NCBI GenBank assembly: GCA_000310025.1
Contig: FN649758.1
Span: 2,385,160-2,449,159 of the forward strand
Origin: Ectocarpus siliculosus
Taxonomy: Eukaryota; Sar; Phaeophyceae; Ectocarpales; Ectocarpaceae
DNA length: 64,000 nt
Reading direction: 5' to 3'
Shown here one piece after another: positions 50,553 to 62,024 of the stretch. The translations under genes and the position numbers were made by a program. Below the pieces are notes generated by a model that was not told the DNA's origin, ran no database searches, and was given only the letters and a program-made list of their open reading frames with translations. Every line of letters starts with the position of its first letter. Position 1 is the stretch's first letter.

Positions 50553-53500
50553 CTAGTGCAACCGCTGCATTTCTTCGACCCTGACGACTACATCCTCCAC
50601 GGCCCACTGCTTATCTCCCACTGGCGTGTCGACGTGCCTCAACACCTCTTCTTGGTTGTGACGAGGCATATCGAGGTAAGATTCAACCAGATCTCCATCG
50701 ATGAAATTCGAAGATGGGGACGTCCGGCGCCCGTTGGTGAATGATCGCCATTCATCGTGACTGAAGCCTCCGACCCCCTTCACGACCTTGGTCATCGCAG
50801 TTTGTAATTGGGCCAAAAACCGGTGGTTGTCCTCCGTCAAAGTGAGGATTGTTCCCACCATGCCATTGACAGTTCCAAAAAGTAGCGGTTGCCCCTTTAC
50901 GAGTGGACTGTCCATCCCACCTGGACTGTTTACCTCGGAAGACTGTGGGAAGTAGTGGTCGCGGAGAGGTCAAAACACAACGCAGGAAAACACCGTTAGA
51001 GACAAGGGCGATCGACGAGTGGTATGAAAAAAAACGAACGCCGATGTCCGACTTTTTTTTGCTACCTCTAATACTCTAGAGGTCCCACATTGAAAGAACG
51101 GCAGAGGTGTGCACTATACGGAACATAGTGTTTACCTGCATGAGAAGAGATCCCCGGCAAAACTTGTTCACGAACTCGCCGAGATGGAACTCGCCCTGGA
51201 TCTCCAGCCGAGCCCTTTCTTCTTCGGTTGCAGCGTCTGGGAAGACATGACGCGTGAGGGAGGCGGTCAACTTCTTGCTTCTATTCAAGGGTTCACATTA
51301 ACAGATTCCCAGGAGTGCCAGTTTCTTCAAGCAAAGATAAACTACTCTACCTAACTCTTGGTGCTTGCCTGCGTTTCGTCGCAAAGTGAAGATGTTGCAG
51401 TCGGCTTCTCCGCCGATGTACACGTCGTCGTTCAGCATCTCGACCGCCGTCATCCAGTTTGCATGGTAGTCCCTAGCAACCTCCTGTGAGGCAGTGTACC
51501 CCAGAGCGTGGGCGTTGTTGTGTGTGACGTATCGCAGGCGATGGTGCTACACTTCGAGAAGAAAAGTGTTCGACTACACATCTTCGACTGCACCATTCTG
51601 GCATGAAGGCAAGAAGAAGTCACACGCGGCACCCACCTCGATAGCACCATCGACTGCCTTGTAGACGAGTAGACTCACGGAACGCATGAGGTCTCCAACG
51701 ATGATGAAGTCACCCCGACTCTGCCCATACGAGTGGTAGCGGCAGAGATGTGTTGGAAGCGCACAAGCAGGATTTACAAGTAACGGCCACCGAACTTTAC
51801 CGTGTTGCATGATAATCTACGATTTGGCATAGTACAGTAGTTGGGAAAATACTGCAACCATTTAAACGGGCAGTCGACTGGCTAAAAACAAATAGTAAGA
51901 GTTTGCGCGAGTGTCATAGAACAAATGCGACAGTGGCGACAGTTTCAGCCGGTCACCGAAAACACATATGATAACGAATAACACTGACAACGCGAACGAA
52001 TGTTCTAGTGATGTGTTGAGCCCTACATACTGTACGTCAAAGATGTGCAGATATAGTAAATGCAGTGGGGTTAGAAAAAACGTCAGGATTGGGATCGTAC
52101 TGCAGAGCGTTGGTTCCTCCACTTCCATGTTCACAGTGGCAACACGGCAAGTGCGAACACACCCGCTTGTGTATGCGCAAAAATAAAACGAGGGCCGCAC
52201 TGAAAACGCTTGCCGAACCCCCTTGCGCCAAACGATACCGGCTATCCGTCAGTGTGCTCCCAAGCAGGACATTTCAACGGGCCGAAAAACGGCGGACAAG
52301 GACCAAGAAAGGTGCAACATACTATTAAGTGGTGCTACGTGGTCAGGGCCGAATGCCGAAGACAGAAAAAAAGAGCTTTCACCTGCATGTGCAGCGCCAG
52401 GATGTGCCCGTGATACCCGCACTCGGTCTGGAGCTCCTGGATCCCATCATCCTTTTCAATCCATCGGAAAAGTTGCACCTGAATGAACGAAAGGGGAGTA
52501 CATGTGCGCATTTTGAAGAGTCACGAGTCACAAGCCTGACGGAATATCGTCGGCAACAAGAGCGCACGGGTGTGTTGCGCCTGACCTACCTCGACATGGG
52601 TTGTGTGGGCTGCCAACATAAATGACATGAATCGATGAATAGACTGCCTTGGAAATGCCTACTCAGGGTAGAGCGTCGCACAAAACAATAGCAAGATAAA
52701 AGCAACGCATCACCTTACTGTTGATGCATGCGAGGAGTTTGCCGTTGAAACCGTTGAGCACGTACACAGCCCCCCGCGTTTCCACTTCTGCCGCAAGATC
52801 CACCTTACGTTCCGCACCTTGGCCTTCCACGCTAAAGACTAGCAAGCGCCCAACTGCAGGCTCACATTCCTGATCCGCAGCAAGGTGTCGGTGAGCAGCA
52901 ACTATCATCATGCCGGGTACGGAGGAGCGGCTCAGCATGGCAACTTGGAAAAAAGGGCACGGTCGCAAAATGACAACAGTACCTCTTTAATGAACTACCG
53001 TGCGGTACGTTGGACAATGAGACGAGTACATTCGACAGAGTGACCAACCACCCGAAGAACGGCACTATGCTGTGCTACCTTCACAATACCAATCGGTCTG
53101 ATCTCCATCTAGTGTTCGTCTTGCTTACTATTGAAAGCAAAAAACGCATTGCCGTTGCCACAAGCTACTCAGAATGATGCACACAGAGAGGAAACTCCCT
53201 CATGTAATTTTTGCTCACATCCTCCCGGACATACCCAGTGCCCACCACCAAGTATTCCTTCTTGTCATTCGCGAATACGCAGGACACCATTGAGGATCCA
53301 TTCTGGCGAAAGAGCAGCGCGCACCAACGTCAAAACGAGCGCGATGTCGCCAGTGTCATAGATAAAGAGGAAGAAAACTATGCAGTGTAGCATCAACCTG
53401 CTCCTGCACCACAACACAGTAAATACGAATATGCCAGTTTTTATCATATACTGCAAAAGCAATGCCGACGGCGGTGTGCGGTTGTTCCAAGCCGTCTCAC

Positions 53501-56500
53501 GGATGTACTAGCGTTACTGGTGCATTCCTTTAGCACGATCGGTTCACCAAACCATGCCAGGTTCGACCACGTTTGCAATACAGCAACGGATCTTCAGCAT
53601 GGCCGGTGAACAGCAACTGTGTGCCCTACCTCGAATGCGTCGAGGGGATGGCAGTACAGCTCTTCGAAGTTCGTGTCGTCCAAAAACTTGACGAAGTTGT
53701 GCTCTTCCTCCTCGTCGCTAAAGCAAGGCAAAGAGGCGGGAAACGCGGCACATTTAAATTACTATCATCGAACAGCAGCACGTTGACATTACCATGCAAT
53801 GCGGCAGCCTGTACAAATCGACGACAGGCCTTCAAAAGACAAGAAGCGGTTTCCTTCACCCAACACAAGTGACGGAATGATTTGGCTCCAGGGTAACAAG
53901 TGGGCTACAAGACATTGGTGGCGCGTGTGCGTACCTATTCTCCACCGCACGATAGCTGGTGGTGATGATACCAAACATCCGGCCCGAATCGTGGTGGGTG
54001 ATACGCTGCGGTGCTTCTCCAAGGCTGACTTTCTGTACAAAGAGGGGCCCGTGAGCAGACGAAAACAGTCCTGACCACCTTTCGGAGCTGATTAGTTGCG
54101 CGCAAGTCTGGAACAGCAGTTTAACAAGAATCCTCTCCCTTTGAACAGCATGGACGACGATTTTGTAAACATCGGTGCTCGAAACGCAAACCACGTCCCC
54201 CCACACTTTTTTTGTAATCCACGTCAAGAGATGCTCAGGCCGAGCTGAGCAACACTTCGCTGGGTGTTTAACGGTCTGATGGGGTTCTCACCTGGATATG
54301 AAGCTTCTGGATGTCATCGATGGTGCCAATGGTCAAGCTGTTTTCACTCGCCAATGCCAAACAGTGGGGGAGCTCACTGGAGTCGAAAGAGCACACGGAG
54401 TTGACCTGCCAGAAAAAAAGCAGTCAACAAACGGGCATGGTTTGGACTACAACGGGAAATTGCATCCTGATCAGCATACACGAATTTTCGCGGCGGAAGA
54501 ACGGGCAAGAGCAACGGCTTCTTATCCTCACCTCCCCCATATTGACGTTGGCGTAGAGGAGCTTGCCTCCGCTGCAGTAGATGACCGCAGGGCGGTCGCT
54601 GGCGACGAAGACACACACCATTCCGTTGTTGCGGAAACAGGCAAGTCCTACTGGCTGAGTTCCAAGGGCCACCTTCTTTGGCGTCCCCAATGCCAGCGTT
54701 GACTCGGCAGTCACCTCGAGGGGAAACGAAACTACATGGCCATCACCCAAGCCGACGAAAAGGTAGTGTACATCAGCAATGGTAGCCAGAATCACAGAGC
54801 GGGCCTGTGGGTGCAAAACATGTGGCGCAAGGCAAGTTTCGCAAGTCAAGAGATGGGCAAACTTCCATCTGGCAATAAGCGTTGGTAGCCGCGCTCTGGG
54901 CAGCCAGCCTGGTTGTTGTGAAACGCTGGACTGCATCAACCTTGCCGGCCATGAAAGCGCCGCAAAACACGCCTCGATCGTCGTGCACATCGAATAGGTG
55001 CGTTCTTAACAAAGGGGGAAAGGCGAACGTGCTACATACGACAGGTTATACATAAAAAATAACTAACGAGGATATGATCGGCTACAATGTACGCTTGTCC
55101 AGCTAGGGCCCACGTCGACACATGCATGCCCACCTGAGTATCACCTCCAAGAGGCTGAGATGACACTCCCTGGAGGTCCGGTAGGGACAACAGTCGCACC
55201 TGCAAGACAGGAGCGTCAGCAACAAAAAACTGGGTCGGAGATATGATCGACCACCATATGTGTTTCAAAAGTCTCAAAAGGTACGAAAATGCTGAATGCT
55301 TCAGAACAAGTGACGATCGCGCTGCGCGTAACAAGTTATCGAGTTTGGCCATCGCGACATTGCTTTTGAGTCCAACTTAAAAAATACTCATGTATTGAAA
55401 ATCTTACCGTCATGTCTGTCCACATCCCCACAGCAACAAGCGAATCCAACTTGCTCTCCTCGTCACACTCCATTGCCGTTGTCGCTGGCTCAGCGTTCGA
55501 GACCGGTTGATTGCTTGGGGGATTGAGGCTGATGCACGCGATTTCGTTGTCAAGCTGAACGCGCGCCTTTTGCACTAGCTGTGAGATGGCGCAGTCGTGG
55601 GAGGGGGTGGGAGTGGAGGAGGTGGCAACAGCGGCAGCGGCTTCAGTCGGGGACGCAACGCAAACGTGCTGATGTCAAGAGGTGCACGTATCTTGCGGGC
55701 CACATAAAGCAGACGGAGTAACAGTAGGGCTGCCTTGAGCTTGCTTCGAACAAAATAAACCTCCACCCTATCAGAGCTGTGGTAAGTTAAACTGACCTTC
55801 TTGGCTGTCGCATCTACCTCCAGATGCACCAGGTTGCCACCACCGAGCGCAAGCACGACTCTTGTTGCGTTACCAGAAGCCACTGTAATGTTGAGATCGG
55901 TTGGCGGGTCCCACCGGTCGATTTCTTGGAGACCATCACAACAGATGAGGACGACCCCCCTCTTGGTTACCTGAACAGCCATGTTCCCACCCACGCAACC
56001 GCAGAACAGCGTGCAGCCTTCTTGAAACCCCGCGATTTCTCCTTCTGCGAGCTGGTGGTCACCATCTTCATCTTCCTCGAAGGCCAACACACGAGTCTCG
56101 CTGATAAATGCTTGCACCAGGTACTTGTCGTGATTCGTGTTCGACGGGCGAAGAGACCACATCCCCTTAATACCGGCAAGTTCTATGGCAGCGTGCTCGT
56201 TGATCCCGATGCCATTGCGAATAATTCGTAACGACCCGTCCTTGCTGCAGCCGCTGCACGTAACAGCCTGTCCTTGTCCCTGCCGGTCCAGGTCGGCGAC
56301 ACACATGTCCAGTATGGGCCCAAGGTTGTCGTAAGTTTCCAGCACTTGGATGTAGGTGCCTTGCGCATCCTTTTCTGGGTTAAGCTTGATAAGCTGGCTG
56401 TCTCCGGAAGCACTTCCGATGAACACCACACCGTTGTCCAGGTAGGAAATGCTGGAGGCACAACTCGTCTCCCCAAGCGCCTCGATGTGAGCTGTCTCCA

Positions 56501-59500
56501 CGGCAGTATTCGTCGCATCGGGCGTGAGAATGACGACGTGCAGGCCTCCAGAGTGATCACTGACAAGTAGGCGCGATCCATCCGCGTCAACCCACCCGTA
56601 CGCGCACATCCTTGTGTTCTGAATCGGAATGGTTATGAAAGCCTTCCCGCTGTGGTAACAGATTGTCTGGTGTCCAAGAATAAGAACCCCGCCAAAGGGC
56701 GCGGGGACAGGGATAAGTTCGCTGGCGTTGTGTTCTACGTTCAACTGCGCCCAAGGTCCGGTGTCAAATTCCTTGTCACGCGTGCTGATCGTGTACGTTT
56801 TGATGTGGCGGGCATTGCGCTGATCCTGGTACAGCACTGCGATCGTAGCCTTGGGACACCCGGAGAGAAATTGGATGTCTAGCACCTCCAGTTCTTCCAG
56901 CCGGATGTTGAAAGCATCCTTCAGCTGCCCCTTGGCATCCATTGGAATGACCTTGAAGTAACCTTCGTACAGGTGAAGACCAATCATGCGGCTCTGCGGA
57001 TCCATGACTCCAATCTTGCTGTTGTCAATGGCGCGACCGATGCGATCCTTCACCGAGCCGCTGCTTCTCGTGCGGATTTCCTGTGGAGAGTTCACCGAGG
57101 CGGAAACATCGAAAACACAACATGGTTCAGTGCGAAGGTCCTCAACCCAAGGTTGCCCTGCAGAAAACAATCCAAACGTCCTAGAGGACTGCGACTGTAT
57201 GGGTGCCTTGGAGCGGGGGGCGTGGGCATCGACACCCGGAGCTAGCAGTGTGCGCAACATTACACTCCGCAACGCACTCCCGGCACTAACGAGCCCGCAC
57301 GAGACCACCCGGAACATCCTGGGACCATCTACGCTAGATACACATGCTGGGTTGGTCATCTCCTTTTGTGCGCCCCAATGACCGTTTGGTCTTTTGTCAT
57401 GATATAAACTAACCATCAACGAGGGCTTGTCAGCTTACTTATAAAACACAAGACAACGGTCAAACGCGTAAAAGTTGCTGAAACACAAAGTTATACCGTG
57501 GGCACGATAGCGAGATATGTAGGAAAGGAAGACAAGCCTCAGCGGGATGTCACGCGCTTTTGCTGGTCGCAGCCGTCAATGCGAGGCTTCGTTCGACTGG
57601 TATAGACATGTACGATGCATAGTAGGCCTGGTTTCACAGCAGCAACTTTGGCTTGGTGTTGGTACGTTTCTAAATTCGCCTCAGCCTGCAACGTACTGGC
57701 TTGCACGTGACCACGGCCACGGGCATGGTGTGTGAGATGAAAACTATGCTGAATGAAATAGGTGGTCATCGACAGGCAGAATATAAGGTTATCATCCCGC
57801 TTGCTGTGCACAAGGTGTCGTAATCTGACAATCTGACGAAAAAAATCCTACGCAGCGGCGCACGGACCCTTTCTATTATATGTAGTCATTCCCACTACTA
57901 TACTTCGCGCGAACAAAGCCCCATTTCAACAGCTGCATGCGGCCAAAGTGTCTCGATCAAGCATGTACCCCAGTAGACAGACACTACGACCTTGCGCGGG
58001 GTGGCTGCGGCAATATATGGGTGCTGATACCATACTCGTGCAGAAGGGGTGAAGTTCGAGTGCCGGACACACAAGACACGCCAAACATCGAGGGCATTCC
58101 CTGATTCTCAAAAGAGCTCACAAAACTCGACTTCTCGTCCTTCACAAGTTCAAATACTACGGTTTTATGGTCTTCAAGTACTGCTGTAGGTCCAGCAATG
58201 ATTGGGCGCCACATCCGACATTTTAAATTTGAATGAGCACATATGCACAGAATAAAATACACATTCATTGGCACCATGCAACCTACACTCGTGTTGTTCA
58301 CCAGCTCCCTTCCACACGTGTTGCCCCCTATAGGAAATTGAAAAAAGGTACGGACAAAAAATCACGCCGCAGGTTTCAGCGGGGTCAATTTTGTTTCATC
58401 CCCTCCCCAGATTGGACAAGGCTGAGCCCAGTTCTTTCACCACCTCGTGCTCCTCACACAGACCTCGGCCTGCCACCAAAGTACACGGGCACCTCAAGCA
58501 GGTCATACCCTCCACCGGAAAGCTGTTTTCACCCTTTGATTTTGCTTTGGACGCGAGAAATGCCTCACGATCACATCTGAGTTGAACCAGCTTTCTGCTG
58601 CTGCGCGCAACCTTTTCAGCTCTTGGGAGCCAACTTTCACCGAGGTTTGCTGAAACACTACGGTCCCCCGATTCGGCCGATGCTTTGCCTATCGTAGAGA
58701 TAAAGTACCATAGAACTAATCCATGATGTGCATGATTAGGGATCTCCACTACAGCGTCCGCGGTTGGCCTGCGAAAGTCGGCCCAAATTCAAGTCTTAAC
58801 TCCAGTAGTCAGCAGAAGTGGCTTCCAGAACGATCATGTGTCTACCTCCGAAAACATATAGAAATCCAAGCCATGGAAGCACGCACCTGACTTTCAACGC
58901 CGTTTGCTGAAGACCTAACCCCAACCAAACCTGACAGAAATTGGGGTGTGTGCATCTCTATGTGTGGGCAAGGCATATCGGATGTGCACGATTAGGGATC
59001 AGCACTACAGCGAGAGGTATAGCAGAATAACTCAAAACTCTATGCGGAGGGACCGCCAGGGGGTGTGATTCCAGGATTTGTACTGTCCGCATAAAAAAAA
59101 AATATGGTAATTTTTCCATAGGGGGCAACACGTGTGCTTCTGACCCCAGCGGGGCACAAAATATATATTGTATGGGGGGGTGTTTGATTTAATTAATTGT
59201 TTTTGCGTTTGGGGAGTACATTAATTGTTTTTGGGTTTGGGGAGTAGTACATATATGGGGGAGTTTGATTTAATTAATTGTTTTTGGGTTTGGGGAACAT
59301 AATTGTTTTTGGGTTTGGGGAGTACAAACCCAAAAACAATTAATTAAATCAAACACCCCCATATATTCTATATTATCGTCATTTGCCCTCTTATTACCCG
59401 GAACCGAATTGGAATTGATCCAAGAGAGATAATTCCCCGAAGGTATCTTTGCCGAGTATCGAGTAAAGAACAATCCTCTATACCAATCGCAAAATACACA

Positions 59501-59856
59501 ACAACAGCAGCTGCTGTACCCATGCAGCACTACCACACAACATGCAACCTCGTTTTCATCTATCTCACCTGCCGTGATACATCGTACTGGAGAACACAAA
59601 ACTGATAGCGCTCCGTGAGGACGAAAATACGCTCGCAGTTCTCGTCCGCTAGGCGATACGCTTCCATGGTTGCGATCGCGCCATAAAGCGGAACGTCGAG
59701 CCTGTGCTGAAGGCCCTCCGCGGTGATCGCTCGGATCTCGAGGTGTGCACCTTTCGCGATAACCAAGTTCAAATCATCCGGCCCAGTGAAATGGCACACC
59801 AGAGACTTACTGACAGCTGTCGCTTTTTTAGCTGTGGCAACATACTGCTGTGACAT
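50553..59856 (-). CDS. DDB1: DNA damage-binding protein 1 (DDB1), complete
   Basis: Exons: 59856-59569, 57080-55767 (or 55761), 55578-55408, 55199-55134, 54804-54532, 54405-54292, 54032-53935, 53717-53630, 53302-53219, 52869-52714, 52478-52383, 51720-51637, 51483-51369, 51236-51136, 50942-50553 (stop TAG). About 1145 residues, matching the usual 1090-1140. DDB1 is the adaptor that bridges CUL4-RBX1 ubiquitin ligases to DCAF substrate receptors and takes part in nucleotide-excision repair. Diagnostic runs: [10 protein letters not shown] (N-terminus), [90 protein letters not shown]. Three beta-propellers and the C-terminal helical domain are all represented. Exon 13 ends CAG|GCAAGC (GC donor); a GT 17 bp on would also keep frame but add six residues that the family lacks. 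Intron 1 is 2.5 kb and repeat-bearing. Confidence 0.96.
58725..59012 (+). repeat. Pair of 32 bp direct repeats in DDB1 intron 1
   Basis: 58725-58756 and 58981-59012 share gatgtgca-gattagggatc and actacagcg with about three differences, 256 bp apart. Non-coding. Confidence 0.7.
59172..59373. repeat. AT-rich repeat cluster in DDB1 intron 1
   Basis: Four full or partial forward copies of a unit (tgtttgatttaattaattg, then tttttgggtttggggagtac) lie at about 59181-59220, 59221-59250, 59262-59298 and 59300-59324. They are followed by one inverted copy at 59326-59365. The last forward copy and the inverted one can form a hairpin. A further forward copy lies at 60358-60409, beyond DDB1 exon 1. Confidence 0.85.
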
Positions 59857-60230
59857 GGTGTTCCTGCTGTGCTGCGGAAGGTCGAGCAGCGAGGAGCAGC
59901 AGAAGCAGGAGCGCCAGGGGGCAACTGGCAAATGCCAGGGGGAAACGGCGGGGTGAACAACAGACAACACACACAGCACAAAGAAGCAACAACGAGGCTG
60001 GGGGCACAAGAGCTGGGTATTGGAAATCGTGGTACTGCTCTGTGTTGCTTCACATTCTACGGCGTCGCTGCGTTGCCCAGCACAGCGCAGCAGAGGAGCC
60101 TTGCGGGACCCACGGTGCGAGCCACTCCACACACTACTGCTCTGCTTGTCACTTCTGTATCTCTGTCGTTCTACCTTCCTTTGGTTCCCGTCTTTGTACC
60201 GATTTCTGCAACAAGTCCAGCAACACAACA
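59857..60230. promoter_or_regulatory. Putative bidirectional promoter between DDB1 and TMEM258
   Basis: Only 374 bp separate the DDB1 ATG (59856, minus) from the TMEM258 ATG (60231, plus), so both 5' UTRs and core promoters must fit here. No in-frame upstream ATG precedes the DDB1 start. No TATA box stands out. Shared promoter function is inferred from spacing only. Confidence 0.6.
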
Positions 60231-62024
60231 ATGACGGTGGAGGTAAGCCGCGATCCACAGATTTTTTTTTGAGATTTCATATGCATACAGCACCAGAAAA
60301 GTGTGCTCCAGCAGTGGCGGGTGAGGTCGCTGCCAAAATTTATATATATAATATATATATGGGGTGTTTGATTTAATTAATTAATTGTTTTTGGGTTTGG
60401 GGAGTACATATTGTAGCGCGGAGTAATCGGATATAAATCGGGGAGTATCCAGCCGGTAGGGCTTGCGCGGGTATTATACGTAAGTTTGGTAGAACAGAAG
60501 CACAGTAGTAGAGCAGTACTACCCACCCTCAACCCGATAAATGTGTGTGTTGGGAGTGCAGTGAGGTATCTACAAACCTGTACATGGCGTGTCCCGAGTG
60601 TGTGCTCTCCTCGAAGTTTGCGGCGCATCGCCGCCCCTGCTGTTACATAGACGGTAGACAACGTGGAGTATTGAGTATTGTGTGTAAACGCGAAAACAAT
60701 AATACTCTCTTTGACTTGCGGGTTTGCCCTCTCCGCGCCCGAGATTCGGAAAAATGTGGGTAGACGTGGAAGAGTGTTGTGTTGGCCAAGCCGGCGGGGG
60801 TGATGAACGTACGGCGGGGGTGATGAACGTACCTCGCACGTTGTTTGCGTACCCTGTCGCCCTGTCGCAGCCGGTGTATCTCTGGTCTACGACGATGGTT
60901 GTTCGCTGACTTTGGTTTTGGGCATCTTGTTCCAAGGCTTGTACGGAAGATATGTCCTCCCTGGCACAAATATTCAGCGCTATCCCGTTTGACAACACTC
61001 CAAACGAACCGCTCCAAACCTTAGGCTCGGAGTTTGCGCCATCACGATGGTCTGTCTGTTGTTGTGCGATCACGATTTCGGGGGCAATGTATACCGCACG
61101 TGTACCGTCCGAGACCGCTTGATATATATATGGCACGTTGGCTGCCCACCGGTCTTGAAACGAAGCACCCAAGTACGGATACGTGAGACTGCGTCTTAAT
61201 ATGGAACTAAGCCAATCCTGCTTCAGGCTTGAACAAATATTTTGGAGACCGATGGCCTGTTGTTGTGGCTTGTCGAGGGCGAGTGAAATGGGTAAGAGAA
61301 CCACGCAAGTCCGCGCCGCCCCAAGCCGGGTGAACTGATAAAAGTATTGGGCAGTTGCCAATTCTGCTTTGTTGATTATGTCAATATCACATGGAAGTGA
61401 CCCACTCAAGGCAAACGCGCACATGCGCGCATGCTGTACTCACGTTATCCAACGGCGTGGGGTTCACCAGTAACCTGCGGTGGCTGACTACCGCGTGCTG
61501 GTGATATTTACAACACGCGGGAGATCACCATGCATACCATACGACAAACTCGCACCGCCAGTAAAAGTGTGCGATAACGATCCGCGATCACCCACTACTG
61601 CCCCCCCCCCCCCCCCCCCTCTTCTCTGTCGTGCTCTCGCAGTTTGTGACGACGGATAGTGTAGGGAGTACGGGCACATGGGGCTCCCTGTGCGTGCAAG
61701 TAGACCGCGCTCGGCTAGAGTTGAGTTTTTCGGGAGAAAAATGTCTCTAATTAGCTTCGCGCGCCGCCTTTCCACGCCTACCCCACCTTCGATGTTTTTG
61801 TCCAGGTTCCGTATTCGAGTCCAATCCCACCGCAGTATTACGGACCCCTGGCGGCAGTATTCGTGATGGCGGGGTTGGCCTTCATGTCGGTGTCATTCAT
61901 GCAGCAAATGAGCGCTAGGAAGGAGCAAAGCGCCGCAAAGGATTTGCCACTAGCGTTGACGTCGTCTGCGTTTTTAGGATTTGGGGCGTTGTTTGTGTTG
62001 CTTTGGTCCGGAGTGTTCGTATAG
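60231..62024 (+). CDS. TMEM258: TMEM258-like oligosaccharyltransferase subunit
   Basis: Exons: 60231-60242 (ATG ACG GTG GAG, donor GAG|GTAAGC) and 61806-62024 (stop TAG); 76 residues against about 79 in animals. TMEM258 is a small ER-membrane subunit of the oligosaccharyltransferase that N-glycosylates secretory proteins. The protein reads MTVE-VPYSSPIPP, then a membrane helix (LAAVFVMAGLAFMSVSF), a charged loop, and a second helix ending GFGALFVLLWSGVFV. This last run is the family signature (cf. FGVLFLLLWVGIYV). Phase 0 joins both exons. A nearer ATG at 61678 with a weak donor is a possible alternative first exon, but 60231 has the stronger donor and sits at the divergent promoter. The 1563 bp intron holds a repeat copy, an opposite-strand ORF and a C19 run (61601-61619). 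Confidence 0.82.
60358..60409 (+). repeat. AT-rich repeat copy in TMEM258 intron 1
   Basis: Same unit as 59172-59373, with one extra aatt. It is inverted relative to the copy at 59326-59365, so the two face each other across DDB1 exon 1 and the shared promoter. Confidence 0.85.
60570..61424 (-). CDS. Hypothetical 284-codon ORF nested antisense in the TMEM258 intron
   Basis: An uninterrupted frame from ATG 61424 to a stop at 60570, one of the longest unassigned frames in the window. No family recognised. The first two thirds have balanced composition with hydrophobic runs (TCVVLLPISLAL) and look protein-like; the last third is Ser/Pro/Arg-rich. An exact 20 bp tandem duplication (60793-60832) lies inside it and would shift the frame if removed, so the C-terminus is doubtful. 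Upstream, a GTGAGT-like site and an acceptor-like tacag before 61439 hint that this may be one exon of a spliced gene. It could equally be a decayed mobile-element ORF or chance. Confidence 0.3.
   Translation of the reverse strand: MCAFALSGSLPCDIDIINKAELATAQYFYQFTRLGAARTCVVLLPISLALDKPQQQAIGLQNICSSLKQDWLSSILRRSLTYPYLGASFQDRWAANVPYIYQAVSDGTRAVYIAPEIVIAQQQTDHRDGANSEPKVWSGSFGVLSNGIALNICAREDISSVQALEQDAQNQSQRTTIVVDQRYTGCDRATGYANNVRGTFITPAVRSSPPPAWPTQHSSTSTHIFPNLGRGEGKPASQREYYCFRVYTQYSILHVVYRLCNSRGGDAPQTSRRAHTRDTPCTGL
60793..60832. repeat. 20 bp perfect tandem duplication
   Basis: ggcgggggtgatgaacgtac occurs twice head to tail, inside the antisense hypothetical ORF. Confidence 0.95.

Noticed and set aside
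61601..61619. C19 homopolymer
   Set aside because: Intronic and likely length-variable or a sequencing-sensitive run; no function suggested.
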